A DNA stretch of 64,000 nucleotides from Streptomyces spiralis (GCF_014654675.1 NZ_BNBC01000033.1:48546-112545); one strand, 5' to 3'. Positions 51,759 through 60,229 are shown, counted from the first letter of the stretch. Notes: generated by a model not told the origin, from the letters alone. Made by a program: numbers and translations.

Positions 51759-51803
51759 GGATTCACCTCCTCTCTGCCAAGGGCGGCAGGCTCCGGTCAC
51801 GCA

Positions 51804-53504
51804 CTAGACCGGTTCCGGAAGGGCGAAGACGAGCAGGGCGCTCCCGTGCCCCGCGCCGAGCATGCCGGGGAGGAACCCCTCGGCCCAGCCGCCCCAGCCG
51901 ACCGGTACGGCGATGTACTGCCGGCCGTCGACCATGTAGGTGGTCGGGCTGCTGTGGTGCCCGCTTCCGCACTGGAACTGCCACAGCACCTCCCCGGTTC
52001 GCGCGTCGTAGGCGTTGAACTCGCCGGAGGGTTCACCGGCGAACACCAGGTCGCCGCCGGTGGCCAGCACCGAGGCGCACATCGGCAGTTCATTGCGCCA
52101 GCGCCACTTCTCCTCGCCGGTGGCGTCGAAGGCGCTGATGGACCCTGCCATGTCCTCGATGTCCACCTGAACGCCCGCGCCCCAGTACGGGATGCTCTCC
52201 TTGAACTCCCGGCGCCGCCGGGTGGCGGTTGCTCCGGTGTCCTGGACCGGGACGTAGAAGAGCCCGGTCTTCGGGCTGTAGGCCGCGTGCGTCCATTCCT
52301 TGGCGCCGGCGGGACCCGGGTAGAAGTGGACCGGTTCTCCCTCCTTGTCCGGGTACACCTTGGCCGTCACCTGGCCTTCCCTCGTGATCGCACCCCACGT
52401 GATGCGGTCCACGAAGGGGGTGATCCGGACCATCTCGCCGTTCGTACGGTCGAGGACGAAGAAGTAGCCGTTCTTGTCGAAGTGCCCCAGCAGTTTGCGC
52501 CCGTCCTCCTCGAACAGGATGCACTCGGCGATGCTGTCGTAGTCCCACAGGTCGTGCGGGGTGCACTGGTAGTGCCAGCGGATCTGACCGCTGTCCACGT
52601 CCACGGCGATGATGCTGTCGGTGAACAGGTTGTCGCCCTCGCGGACGGCTCCGTCGAAGTCGGGCGCCGGGTTGCCGGTGCCGACGTACAGCAGGTTCGT
52701 CTCCGGGTCGAAGGTGCCGGTGAGCCAGCAGTTCGCCCCTCCCCGTGCCCAGGCCTCGCCGTCGGCGGGCCAGGTCTCCGCGCCGGGTTCCCCGGGCTTC
52801 GGCACCGTGTAGCAGCGCCACTGGTGCTCGCCGGTCTCGAGGTCGAACGCGTCGAGATGGCCGCGTACGCCGAACTCGCCGCCGGAGCTTCCGACGATGA
52901 CCATGTTCTTCACGACCAGCGGTGCGACCGTGGCGCTCTCCCCGGCCCGGACGTCTCCGTAGGTCCTGTCCCAGACCCGCTTGCCGGTGGTTGCGTCGAG
53001 GGCGAGCACACGCGCGTTCGCCGTGACGAAGAAGACCTTCCCCTGGGCCACGGCGACCCCACGGTTGACGTTCCCGCAGCACAGGGACACGTCGAAGGGA
53101 ACCGCGTGCTTGTACCGCCAGATCTCCACACCGGTCTTCGCATTGAGGGCCCAGACCCATCCGTCCCAGCCGGAGAGGAACATGACCCCGTCGACGACGA
53201 TCGGGGCGGCCTCGAACGAGTAGGTCGACGCGCCCGCGATCAGGCCGGTGGTGCCCGCCTGGAAGACCCATGCGGGGACCATGCGCTTGACGCTCTCCGT
53301 GTTGATCTGGTCCAGCGGGCTGTACCGCTGTCCGTTGTAGGCGCCGTAGTAGGTGAGCCAGTTCTGGGGTTCCTCGCGGGCGTGGAGTATGCGTTCGTAG
53401 TCGACGCCGGCCACCACGGGGGGCGCGACATCCCCGCCCGCGACCTTGCCGCTCAGGCTCCCCTGGTCGACGGCCCAACCCGCGTCCACGTAGTCGACGG
53501 TCAT
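51804..53504 (-). CDS. PQQ-dependent alcohol dehydrogenase, lanthanide-type
   Basis: A 566-residue eight-bladed quinoprotein related to methanol/ethanol dehydrogenases. The adjacent-cysteine disulfide is C142-C143 (SLCCGNVNRG), PQQ stacks on W260, and the metal ligands are E210 (GGEFGVRG), N278 (VGTGNPAPD), and D321 with D323 (TPHDLWDYDS). D323 is the extra aspartate that marks lanthanide-dependent XoxF/PedH-type enzymes; calcium enzymes have a small residue there. No signal peptide is visible before MTVDYVDAGWAVDQGSL, unusual for a periplasmic-type enzyme. AGGAG and GGAGG precede the ATG. It is co-transcribed with pqqABCDE. Confidence 0.92.
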   Translation of the reverse strand: MTVDYVDAGWAVDQGSLSGKVAGGDVAPPVVAGVDYERILHAREEPQNWLTYYGAYNGQRYSPLDQINTESVKRMVPAWVFQAGTTGLIAGASTYSFEAAPIVVDGVMFLSGWDGWVWALNAKTGVEIWRYKHAVPFDVSLCCGNVNRGVAVAQGKVFFVTANARVLALDATTGKRVWDRTYGDVRAGESATVAPLVVKNMVIVGSSGGEFGVRGHLDAFDLETGEHQWRCYTVPKPGEPGAETWPADGEAWARGGANCWLTGTFDPETNLLYVGTGNPAPDFDGAVREGDNLFTDSIIAVDVDSGQIRWHYQCTPHDLWDYDSIAECILFEEDGRKLLGHFDKNGYFFVLDRTNGEMVRITPFVDRITWGAITREGQVTAKVYPDKEGEPVHFYPGPAGAKEWTHAAYSPKTGLFYVPVQDTGATATRRRREFKESIPYWGAGVQVDIEDMAGSISAFDATGEEKWRWRNELPMCASVLATGGDLVFAGEPSGEFNAYDARTGEVLWQFQCGSGHHSSPTTYMVDGRQYIAVPVGWGGWAEGFLPGMLGAGHGSALLVFALPEPV

Positions 53505-53523
53505 GTGCTCCGCCTCCTTCTCC

Positions 53524-53985
53524 TTACGGTCGCGGCTGTTCGGGACGGTCGAGTCGGGCCTCCGGCGGAGCGTCCCCCAGGACGACGATGGCGCCGGTCA
53601 GCCCCCGGCCCTCGTCGTTGCCCGTGGGCGAGCCGAACCAGTAGTAGCCCGGTCCGTCGAGGTTGAGGTTCGCCCGTCCCCGTGAGTGGTTCACCAGCCA
53701 GATGAACTTCCGGTCGCCGTTGCTCGGCAGCAGCGCGCAGTGGGTGTTCAGGTCGTCGTTGATGAGCTCGAGTTCGATGTCGCCTCCGTGCGGCATGACC
53801 AGAATTTCGGGATCCCAGGTCAGTTCATCCGGGTGAATGCGAATGGTGGCCTTCATGCGGCCGTCCGATTCCTCGGTGGCCCGGCCGATGGTTCCAGTGC
53901 CCAGCACCTGACCCAGCGCTGCTTTGTTCTGCGTGTTCAGCCCGATCTGGTCCAGCAGGTCGGATCGCTCCTGCGCGGTCGTCAT
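53524..53985 (-). CDS. PQQ-associated cupredoxin-like small protein
   Basis: A 153-residue protein, first gene of the PQQ operon. IRIHPDELTWDPEILVMPHG, then LINDDLNTHCALLPSNGDRK and GPGYYWFGSPTGNDEGRGLT give a cupredoxin-like beta fold with a His-Cys pair, but the full type-1 copper ligand set is not evident. It resembles the mycobacterial MSMEG_3727-type family found next to PQQ dehydrogenases (recalled, not searched). It may be the electron acceptor or a partner of the dehydrogenase. No signal peptide. Confidence 0.72.
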   Translation of the reverse strand: MTTAQERSDLLDQIGLNTQNKAALGQVLGTGTIGRATEESDGRMKATIRIHPDELTWDPEILVMPHGGDIELELINDDLNTHCALLPSNGDRKFIWLVNHSRGRANLNLDGPGYYWFGSPTGNDEGRGLTGAIVVLGDAPPEARLDRPEQPRP

Positions 53986-54003
53986 CGGGGCTTCACTCCC
54001 CTC

Positions 54004-54033
54004 ATGAAGGGACCTCTAATGAGTGGACCTTTG
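54004..54033 (-). repeat. Two-copy 15-bp tandem repeat in the PQQ operon 5' UTR
   Basis: On the plus strand ATGAAGGGACCTCTA and ATGAGTGGACCTTTG are adjacent, matching at 11 of 15 positions, 18-48 bases upstream of the first start codon. They may be a regulator site or an RNA element. Confidence 0.45.
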
Positions 54034-54060
54034 AAATTCAATTTTGCGTCGCGGTACCCG

Positions 54061-54089
54061 GATATAGCCGGCAACCAAGGCAGATGTCA
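54061..54089 (-). promoter_or_regulatory. Promoter of the PQQ operon
   Basis: TGACAT (54089-54084), 17-base spacer, TATATC (54066-54061) on the minus strand. The transcript would start near 54054 with a leader of about 70 bases. Confidence 0.6.
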
Positions 54090-54093
54090 CGCC

Positions 54094-54123
54094 GGATGAA
54101 TCACATCGAAAAGCGGGATGAAT
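54094..54123 (-). promoter_or_regulatory. Activator-type direct repeats next to the -35 box
   Basis: GGATGAAT at 54094-54101 and 54116-54123 (ATTCATCC on the transcribed side), period 22 bases. The inner copy ends four bases from the -35 hexamer, a typical place for an activator that touches RNA polymerase. Confidence 0.55.
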
Positions 54124-54195
54124 TAGCAACCGATAAACACGCTACGCCGGGAGGATCACACCGACAAGAGTGAACGACAGCTCGGGGCCGCTCAT

Positions 54196-54246
54196 GCCGT
54201 TCGTCCGCGACGGGCTACCGTTCATACCCCATGTGCTGCCGTTGGC
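54196..54246 (+). promoter_or_regulatory. Three LytTR-type half-sites at 21-bp period
   Basis: GCCGTTCGT (54196), ACCGTTCAT (54217) and GCCGTTGGC (54238) are direct repeats exactly 21 bases apart. The middle one fits the LytTR consensus (T/A)(A/C)(C/A)GTTN(A/G)(T/G) completely, the first at eight of nine positions. The next genes upstream are katG and a LytTR regulator. Confidence 0.68.
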
Positions 54247-54262
54247 GGCTTCGATGGGGGAA

Positions 54263-56503
54263 TCAGGCGAGGTCGAACCGATCGAGGTTCATGACCTTGT
54301 CCCACGCGGCGACGAAGTCCCGCACGAACTTCTCCCGTGCGTCGTCACTCGCGTAGACCTCCGCGACGGCGCGCAGCTCGGGGTTCGTGCCGAAGACGAG
54401 GTCGACGCGGCTGCCGGTCCACTTGACCTCGCCGGTGGCGCGGTCGCGGCCCTCGAAGGTTTCCGCGGTCGCGGATGTCGGCGTCCATTCCGTGTCCGTG
54501 TCGAGCAGATTCACGAAGAAGTCGTTGGTCAGCGACCCGGGCGCCGAGGTGAGGACGCCCATCGGTGACTGCCGGTGGTTTGCGCCCAGCACCCGCAGGC
54601 CACCCACCAGGACGGTCATCTCGGGCACGCTGAGGTTCAGCAGGTTCGCGCGGTCGACCAGCAGGTGCTCCGACGGCAGCCGGACGCCCTTGCCCCGGTA
54701 GTTGCGGAACCCGTCCGCGGTCGGCTCGAGCGGGGCGAAGGACTCCGCGTCGGTCCACTCCTGCGCGGCGTCCGTGCGTCCCGGAGTGAAGGGGACCCGG
54801 ACGTCGTGGCCGGCGGTCCTGGCGGCCTGCTCGACGGCGGCGGCTCCGCCGAGCACGATGAGGTCGGCCAGCGAGATCTTCTTGTTCCCGGTCTGGGAAC
54901 CGTTGAAGGACTTGCGGATCTCCTCCAGGGTGCGCAGCACCTGTGCCAGCGTGTCGGGCTCGTTGACCTCCCAGCCGCGCTGCGGCTCGAGGCGGATGCG
55001 CGCGCCGTTCGCCCCGCCCCGCTTGTCGCTGACGCGGAACGTCGAGGCCGACGCCCACGCGGTCGAGACGAGCCGGGAGACCGGCAGCCCGGAGGCGAGG
55101 ATCCGGCTCTTGAGCACGGCGATGTCCGCCGCTCCGACGAGCTCGTGGTCGACGGCGGGGACCGGATCCTGCCAGATCAGCGTCTCCCGGGGGACCAGCG
55201 GTCCGAGATAGCGCTGGATCGGGCCCATGTCGAGGTGCGTCAGCTTGAACCACGCCCGGGCGAACGCGTCCGCGAACCGGTCCGGGTTCTCCAGGAAGCA
55301 CCGCGAGATCGGCTCGTAGACCGGGTCCGACCGCAGGGCGAGGTCCGTCGTCAGAATCGTCGGGGCGTGTCTCGTCGACGGGTCGTGGGCGTCGGGAACG
55401 GTACCGGCCCCGCCGCCGTCCCTCGGGATCCACTGCCACAGACCGGCGGGGCTCAGCTCCACGTCCCACTCGTAGCCGAACAGGGTCTCGAAGAAGCCGT
55501 TGTCCCATGTCGTCGGGGTGGGTGTCCACGTGCCCTCGAGCCCGCTGGTGACGGTGTCCCCGCCCTTTCCGGTGCCGTAGCCGCTCTTCCAGCCAAGGCC
55601 CTGCTCCTCGAGAGGAGCACCCTCGGGTCCGGGGCCGAGACAGGCATCCGGGTCGGCCGCGCCGTGGGTCTTGCCGAACGTGTGGCCGCCCGCGATCAGC
55701 GCGACGGTCTCCTCGTCGTTCATCCCCATGCGCCGGAAGGTCTCGCGGATGTCCCGGGCCGCGGTGAGCGGGTCCGGGACGGTGTTCGGTCCCTCCGGGT
55801 TGACGTATATGAGGCCCATCTGGACGGCGGCCAGCGGACTCTCCAGCTCCCGGACGCCGCCGTGGCGTTCGTCCCCCAGCCAGACCCGCTCGGGGCCCCA
55901 GTAGACGTCCTCGTCGGGCTCCCAGACGTCCGCCCGGCCGCCGGCGAAGCCGAAGGTCGTGAAGCCCATCGTCTCCAGGGCGCGGTTGCCCGCGAAGATC
56001 ATCAGGTCGGCCCAGGAGATCTTTCGGCCGTACTTCTTCTTCACCGGCCAGAGCAGCCGGCGCGCCTTGTCGAGGTTGCGGTTGTCCGGCCAGCTGTTCA
56101 GCGGCGCGAAACGCTGCATGCCCACGCCCGCGCCACCGCGCCCGTCGTCGACGCGGTACGTCCCGGCGCCGTGCCACGCCATCCGGATCACCAGCGGCCC
56201 GTAGTGGCCGAAGTCGGCCGGCCACCACTCCTGCGACGTCGTCAGCACCTCGTCGACGTCCCGCGCCAGGGCGTCGAGGTCGAGCGTGCGGAACTCCGCC
56301 GCGTAGTCGAAGCCCTCGCCCATGGGGTCGGCCATGGCGGGGTGTTTCCGGAGGATCGCCAGGTCGAGCCGGTTCGGCCACCAGCCGCGGTCGCGCGCGC
56401 TCACCACCGGGTGACCGCGGTGCCCGGCCGGGACGGAGTGGCCGAGGCCGCCCGCGCTCCCCACGCTCTTCTCGCCGACAACGGCGTCCGGACTGTCAGA
56501 CAC
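54263..56503 (-). CDS. katG: Catalase-peroxidase
   Basis: A 746-residue haem enzyme that removes hydrogen peroxide. Distal pocket R107-W110-H111 (RMAWHGAGTYR), Y233 (LIYVNPEG) and M259 (RRMGMND) form the Met-Tyr-Trp adduct needed for catalase activity, and H274 (GGHTFGKTH) binds haem iron. A C-terminal peroxidase-like domain without haem ligands follows. GGAAGGAA precedes the GTG. It begins 36 bases after the regulator gene, so they are probably co-transcribed. It may protect against peroxide made by flavin or quinoprotein reactions. Confidence 0.96.
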   Translation of the reverse strand: MSDSPDAVVGEKSVGSAGGLGHSVPAGHRGHPVVSARDRGWWPNRLDLAILRKHPAMADPMGEGFDYAAEFRTLDLDALARDVDEVLTTSQEWWPADFGHYGPLVIRMAWHGAGTYRVDDGRGGAGVGMQRFAPLNSWPDNRNLDKARRLLWPVKKKYGRKISWADLMIFAGNRALETMGFTTFGFAGGRADVWEPDEDVYWGPERVWLGDERHGGVRELESPLAAVQMGLIYVNPEGPNTVPDPLTAARDIRETFRRMGMNDEETVALIAGGHTFGKTHGAADPDACLGPGPEGAPLEEQGLGWKSGYGTGKGGDTVTSGLEGTWTPTPTTWDNGFFETLFGYEWDVELSPAGLWQWIPRDGGGAGTVPDAHDPSTRHAPTILTTDLALRSDPVYEPISRCFLENPDRFADAFARAWFKLTHLDMGPIQRYLGPLVPRETLIWQDPVPAVDHELVGAADIAVLKSRILASGLPVSRLVSTAWASASTFRVSDKRGGANGARIRLEPQRGWEVNEPDTLAQVLRTLEEIRKSFNGSQTGNKKISLADLIVLGGAAAVEQAARTAGHDVRVPFTPGRTDAAQEWTDAESFAPLEPTADGFRNYRGKGVRLPSEHLLVDRANLLNLSVPEMTVLVGGLRVLGANHRQSPMGVLTSAPGSLTNDFFVNLLDTDTEWTPTSATAETFEGRDRATGEVKWTGSRVDLVFGTNPELRAVAEVYASDDAREKFVRDFVAAWDKVMNLDRFDLA

Positions 56504-56539
56504 GGGATTCCTTCCGGGAGCAGGGTTGTGCCGGGGCCG

Positions 56540-57934
56540 TCAGATGCCCAGCGCGCGACGCACGGCCGGCGCGTTCCGCCGGGAGACCGGCACCATCTCG
56601 TTCGTGCGGTCGTCCATGACCAGGGACAGCTCGCCCTTGGGCCCGCGCTCGATCTCCCGGACACGGCCGAGGTTGACCACATACCGGCGGTGCACCCGCA
56701 GGAAGCCGACATCCCCCAGCTCACTGTCGAGCTTGTCCAGGCTCGAAGAGGCGGCTCGCAAGCGCCCCTGATCCGTGGAGAGCCACACATCGTTTCCCCG
56801 CGATTCGGCGAAGGAGACTTCCGGCAACCGCAGCAGCACCGTCCGGTTGCCGCGCAGCGCGACCAGTCGGCGCGGATGCGCCCGGGGGTGCGCGGACCAC
56901 TCCGCCTGGGGCACCTGCACCCCGTCGGAGGCACCGAACGAGACCAGGTTCCCGATCAGGTGTCCGGACGAGAAGACCGGTCGAATGCTGATCGATGTCG
57001 GCTCGTCGGCGAGGTGGGCGAAGATCTGCGTCGAGCCGACCCAGCCGGGATCGTGTGCCGCCTGCCCGGTGGCGTACCGGGCGGCTGCGATCAGTTCCGG
57101 CAGCCCCGGGGTCCAGCGCAGCGTGGGGTCGACCGCCGGGGTGGAAGCCGGGACGCCCAGGAGCCCGCTTGCCATGTCGTCGGCGATCACCACCTTGCCC
57201 GCGGCGTCCACCGCGGCGAGCGCAGCGCCGGAGCGGGTCCTGGCCCGGGTGTAGGCCGCGACCAGCTCGGCGCCGCTGTCCCGGGCGCGCCTCTTCAGCG
57301 GGTACTGGGTCATCGTGGCCGCGTTCGCCAGCCAGCATTCCGCGGCCGCGGGAAGCTCGCTGCGCCAGCAGCAGATGCTCAGGACCGCGATCGGTTCCTT
57401 GGTCACCACGTCACGGACCGCGATGCCCGCGCAGACCCAGTTGTGGAAGGCCTGGCACCAGTGTTCCGCGCCCCTGATCGGCACCGGGCCGTGCGCCTCG
57501 AGCGCCGTGCCCGTGCCGTTCGTGCCGGCCGCGCACTCGGACCAGCAGAACCAGGGCGCCAGATGGGAGGCGTCGGCTCTGGCGAGCGTGGCTTGATCAC
57601 CCCACTCGGCAAGGATCCGGCCCGTGGCATCGGCGACGGTGACGACGCCACCGAGGTTGCCCACTTCATGTGCCACCGAGGCGGCACGAAAACCCAGCTC
57701 GGCGAAGACGACGTCGTGCTCGGGCGTACGGCCGGGCTCCGCGACGGCTGCCGGAGCCTGTGTGAGGTGAGGATCGACCCGGTACTGCTCTCGGCAGCGA
57801 CGCCATGAGACCGCCACCAGGGGGCGGACGCCCGGGACCTGGTCCTCGCCCTGCACGAACCGTTCCCACGCCGCGAGCACGGTGCCGTCGCCCGGGTTCG
57901 CCGGGACGGGCTCGAGCCGAGATGCATCCCTCAT
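56540..57934 (-). CDS. GAF-domain regulator with LytTR DNA-binding domain
   Basis: A 464-residue regulator. VAVSWRRCREQYRVDPHLTQ and FAELGFRAASVAHEVGNLGG open an AcoR-like sensor with a GAF domain (about residues 75-210; LAPWFCWSECAAGTNGTGTA), and ICCWRSELP includes a cysteine pair. The C-terminal LytTR domain (about 355-464) shows RLVALRGNRTVLLRLPEVSF, RRYVVNLGRVREIERGPKGE and SLVMDDRTNEMVPVSRRNAP. AcoR-type GAF plus LytTR replaces the usual sigma-54 domain. It lies upstream of katG and of a promoter with LytTR half-sites, so it probably activates the PQQ operon in response to a small molecule. GGTTC-A-GAACC (57935-57945) precedes its start. Confidence 0.88.
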   Translation of the reverse strand: MRDASRLEPVPANPGDGTVLAAWERFVQGEDQVPGVRPLVAVSWRRCREQYRVDPHLTQAPAAVAEPGRTPEHDVVFAELGFRAASVAHEVGNLGGVVTVADATGRILAEWGDQATLARADASHLAPWFCWSECAAGTNGTGTALEAHGPVPIRGAEHWCQAFHNWVCAGIAVRDVVTKEPIAVLSICCWRSELPAAAECWLANAATMTQYPLKRRARDSGAELVAAYTRARTRSGAALAAVDAAGKVVIADDMASGLLGVPASTPAVDPTLRWTPGLPELIAAARYATGQAAHDPGWVGSTQIFAHLADEPTSISIRPVFSSGHLIGNLVSFGASDGVQVPQAEWSAHPRAHPRRLVALRGNRTVLLRLPEVSFAESRGNDVWLSTDQGRLRAASSSLDKLDSELGDVGFLRVHRRYVVNLGRVREIERGPKGELSLVMDDRTNEMVPVSRRNAPAVRRALGI

Positions 57935-57945
57935 GGTTCAGAACC

Positions 57946-58774
57946 GCCCTTGGTTCATCCCCAACGCCCGACGGCGTGCACCCGGTCCGCGTGGGTCGCT
58001 GCTGGTCGCGGCCGTGCCCACGGCGGGCCGGGCACCGCGTCGCGCGTCTTCCTGCTTCGTCACTCGTTCCAGGCCCTGTCACAGACCTGCATCCCCCACC
58101 CTAGGTACCGTTTTCGGGCTGCGCACGTCCCGGTCCGGGCCGCGTGCGCCGGGCGATCGAGGCGAGTGGGCGCCGCGGCGGCCGAAACAGCGCAGCCGGG
58201 GCAGGGCCGTCACCATCGGCTGCGAACGCGGTCGCACTGCGTGGCGTGCGCGCCGCCGCCCCGCAGCCGGCCTGGGACGGATCGGCGGCCGGGGCGGCGG
58301 GCGGTCGGGCGAACGGTCAGCGGTTCACGACGCGCCGTTCGTCCGGAACGCAGTGGGTCATGATCAAGCCCCCCACGTTCCGCGGCGGATTGCCGTCTGT
58401 AGCCGGCTCCGCAGTGCTCTTGCCGACCTGATGCTGACTTGGCCGGCACCCCGTCAGGTGCCCGTGAGGCACTCTTCCCCGCCTTCCGGACCTACCCCGC
58501 CCTCCCGCTCTTCGCAGCCGCCATGAGCGGCTCCTCGGTGCCGCGAGGCTCGGCGCCCCGGACAGCGGCTTGGGGATGCTGATCGTCCGGAAAATGGACG
58601 CGGGGCTCTCCGGGATGTCGCGTGCCGCTAGGCTCGGCGTCGGCTGTGATCGCAGCACGGCGGTGGGGCTCGCCGTACCCGAACCGCGGCACAGGTGCCG
58701 CCAACAGTCCCTACTTGCGATGGTTTGCGGCCCGCGATCACGGGTCCCGGCGAGCGAGTAGGAGAGGTACGTTC
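57946..58774. other. Long gap without a recognisable gene
   Basis: About 830 bases. Frames on both strands give Arg/Pro-rich text typical of shadow reading in high-GC DNA. GTGCC-CGTGA-GGCAC (58459-58473) is a weak hairpin. Promoters for the regulator (minus) and the small ORF at 58775 (plus) must lie here. Confidence 0.45.
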
Positions 58775-58939
58775 ATGACAGCCCCGGACCTCAGGGTGGC
58801 GGAAGAGCCCACGCATCCCGATGTCGATCTACGCGTGACGGTTCACCGGCGGCAGTCCGGGCGGGCGTGCGGGCCGCTCGTGGCAGGGCCGGGGCCGGCG
58901 TTCCCGGGAGTGTCGTGCGCGGAGGCGTCGTGGATGTGA
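58775..58939 (+). CDS. Small ORF coupled to the MFS gene
   Basis: A 54-residue frame with a strong AGGAGAGG site before ATG 58775. It reads MTAPDLRVAEEPTHPDVDLR, then a basic and Gly/Pro-rich tail. Its stop (58937) overlaps the MFS start at 58930 or 58936. No family recognised. It may act as a coupling leader; note PDVDLRV, faintly like the sulfur leaders but without their Cys. Confidence 0.5.
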   Translation: MTAPDLRVAEEPTHPDVDLRVTVHRRQSGRACGPLVAGPGPAFPGVSCAEASWM

Positions 58940-60162
58940 ACCGGTCGGTGTCCGGGGAGCGGGAGGCGGATCGGCCGTCGGCGCGGATGGGGCCCTGGCG
59001 GTTCGTGGTCTGGTTCGGCACGGTCAGCCTTCTCGCGGACTTCGTGTACGAGGGCGCACGCTCGGTCACCGGTCCGCTGCTGGCCTCGCTGGGCGCGTCC
59101 GCGCTGGTCGTCGGCGTGGTCACCGGCGCCGGGGAGGCGGCCGCGCTCGGGCTACGGCTGGTGTCCGGCCCGCTGGCGGACCGGACCCGGCGCTTCTGGG
59201 GGCTGGCGATCGCCGGGTACGCCCTGACCGTCGTGTCGGTGCCGCTGCTGGGCGTGGTGGGTGTGCTGTGGGCGGCGTGCGCGCTGGTGGTCGCTGAGCG
59301 GGTCGGCAAGGCGGTGCGTTCCCCCGCGAAGGACACGATGCTGTCGCATGCCACCGCCGCCACCGGGCGGGGCCGCGGCTTCGCCGTGCACGAGGCGTTG
59401 GACCAGATCGGCGCGCTGGTCGGCCCGCTGCTGGTTGCCGGTGTCCTCGCGCTGACCGGGGACGACTACGGCCCCGCGCTCGGCGTGCTCGCCGCCCCCG
59501 GCATCGCCGTACTGCTGCTGCTGTTCTGGCTGCGGGGCCGGGTGCCGGACCCGGAAGCCTACGAACACGAGGCGGAAGCCGCGGTGTCCACTCCCGCGGC
59601 ACCGCAGGCGCCGGACGGGCGGCTGCCGAGGGCGTTCTGGGCGTATGCCGGGTTCACCGCGGCCACCACCACCGGGTTCGCTACCTTCGGCGTGCTCTCC
59701 TACCACCTGGTCGAGCGGCATCTGCTGACCGCTGCGTGGGTGCCTGTGCTGTACGCGGCGGCGATGGCCGTGGACGCCGTCGCGGCACTGGCTACAGGCT
59801 GGCTCTACGACCGAGTCGGCCCGCGGGTGCTGGTGGCTCTGCCGGTCCTGACCGCCGCCGTGGCGGCGCTGGCGTTCACCAACACGGTCGTGATCGCGGT
59901 GGGAGGCTCGCTGGTGTGGGGCGCGGGCATGGGCATCCAGGAGTCCACCTTGCGCGCGACCGTCGCGGACCTGGTACCCAGCGGACGGCGGGCGACCGCC
60001 TACGGCCTGTTCGCAGGCGTCGTCGGCGCAGCGAGCCTGGCCGGCGGCGCACTGACCGGTGGCTTGTACGGCTACTCGATTCCGTTGCTGATCACGGTCG
60101 TCGTCGCGATCCAGGTGCTGGCCGTGGTGCTGCTCGCCGTCACCAGAGTCGCTCGGCGCTGA
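58930..60162 (+). CDS. MFS transporter
   Basis: A 410-residue inner-membrane protein with about twelve helices. VVWFGTVSLLADFVYEGARS opens helix 1, SGPLADRTRRFWGLAIAGYA is the loop 2-3 motif (GxLaDRxxRR), RVGKAVRSPAKDTMLSHATA lies in loop 4-5, and TGWLYDRVGPRVLVALPVLT repeats the motif in the second half. It resembles the group with RAKDTL/SPAKDTML motifs, whose substrates are mostly unknown. GGAGG precedes GTG 58930; GTG 58936 is possible. Confidence 0.87.
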   Translation: MDVNRSVSGEREADRPSARMGPWRFVVWFGTVSLLADFVYEGARSVTGPLLASLGASALVVGVVTGAGEAAALGLRLVSGPLADRTRRFWGLAIAGYALTVVSVPLLGVVGVLWAACALVVAERVGKAVRSPAKDTMLSHATAATGRGRGFAVHEALDQIGALVGPLLVAGVLALTGDDYGPALGVLAAPGIAVLLLLFWLRGRVPDPEAYEHEAEAAVSTPAAPQAPDGRLPRAFWAYAGFTAATTTGFATFGVLSYHLVERHLLTAAWVPVLYAAAMAVDAVAALATGWLYDRVGPRVLVALPVLTAAVAALAFTNTVVIAVGGSLVWGAGMGIQESTLRATVADLVPSGRRATAYGLFAGVVGAASLAGGALTGGLYGYSIPLLITVVVAIQVLAVVLLAVTRVARR

Positions 60163-60229
60163 GACGCCCGCACAACCTGTCGTCCTCACCGGCTCAGGCC
60201 CGAGCAGGCGGCCACGAGCGGCTCCAGCC

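Noticed and set aside
54575..57808. A 1077-codon open frame on the plus strand
   Set aside because: It is antisense to katG and the GAF-LytTR regulator, which have full family motifs. Its translation is low-complexity Arg/Gly/Val/Asp text typical of the shadow frame in high-GC DNA.
58775..58939. Sixth sulfur-type leader peptide (PDVDLRV)
   Set aside because: It lacks the His before I/V-D-L, the following Arg position and the C-terminal cysteine pattern are different, and the downstream gene has no sulfur context.
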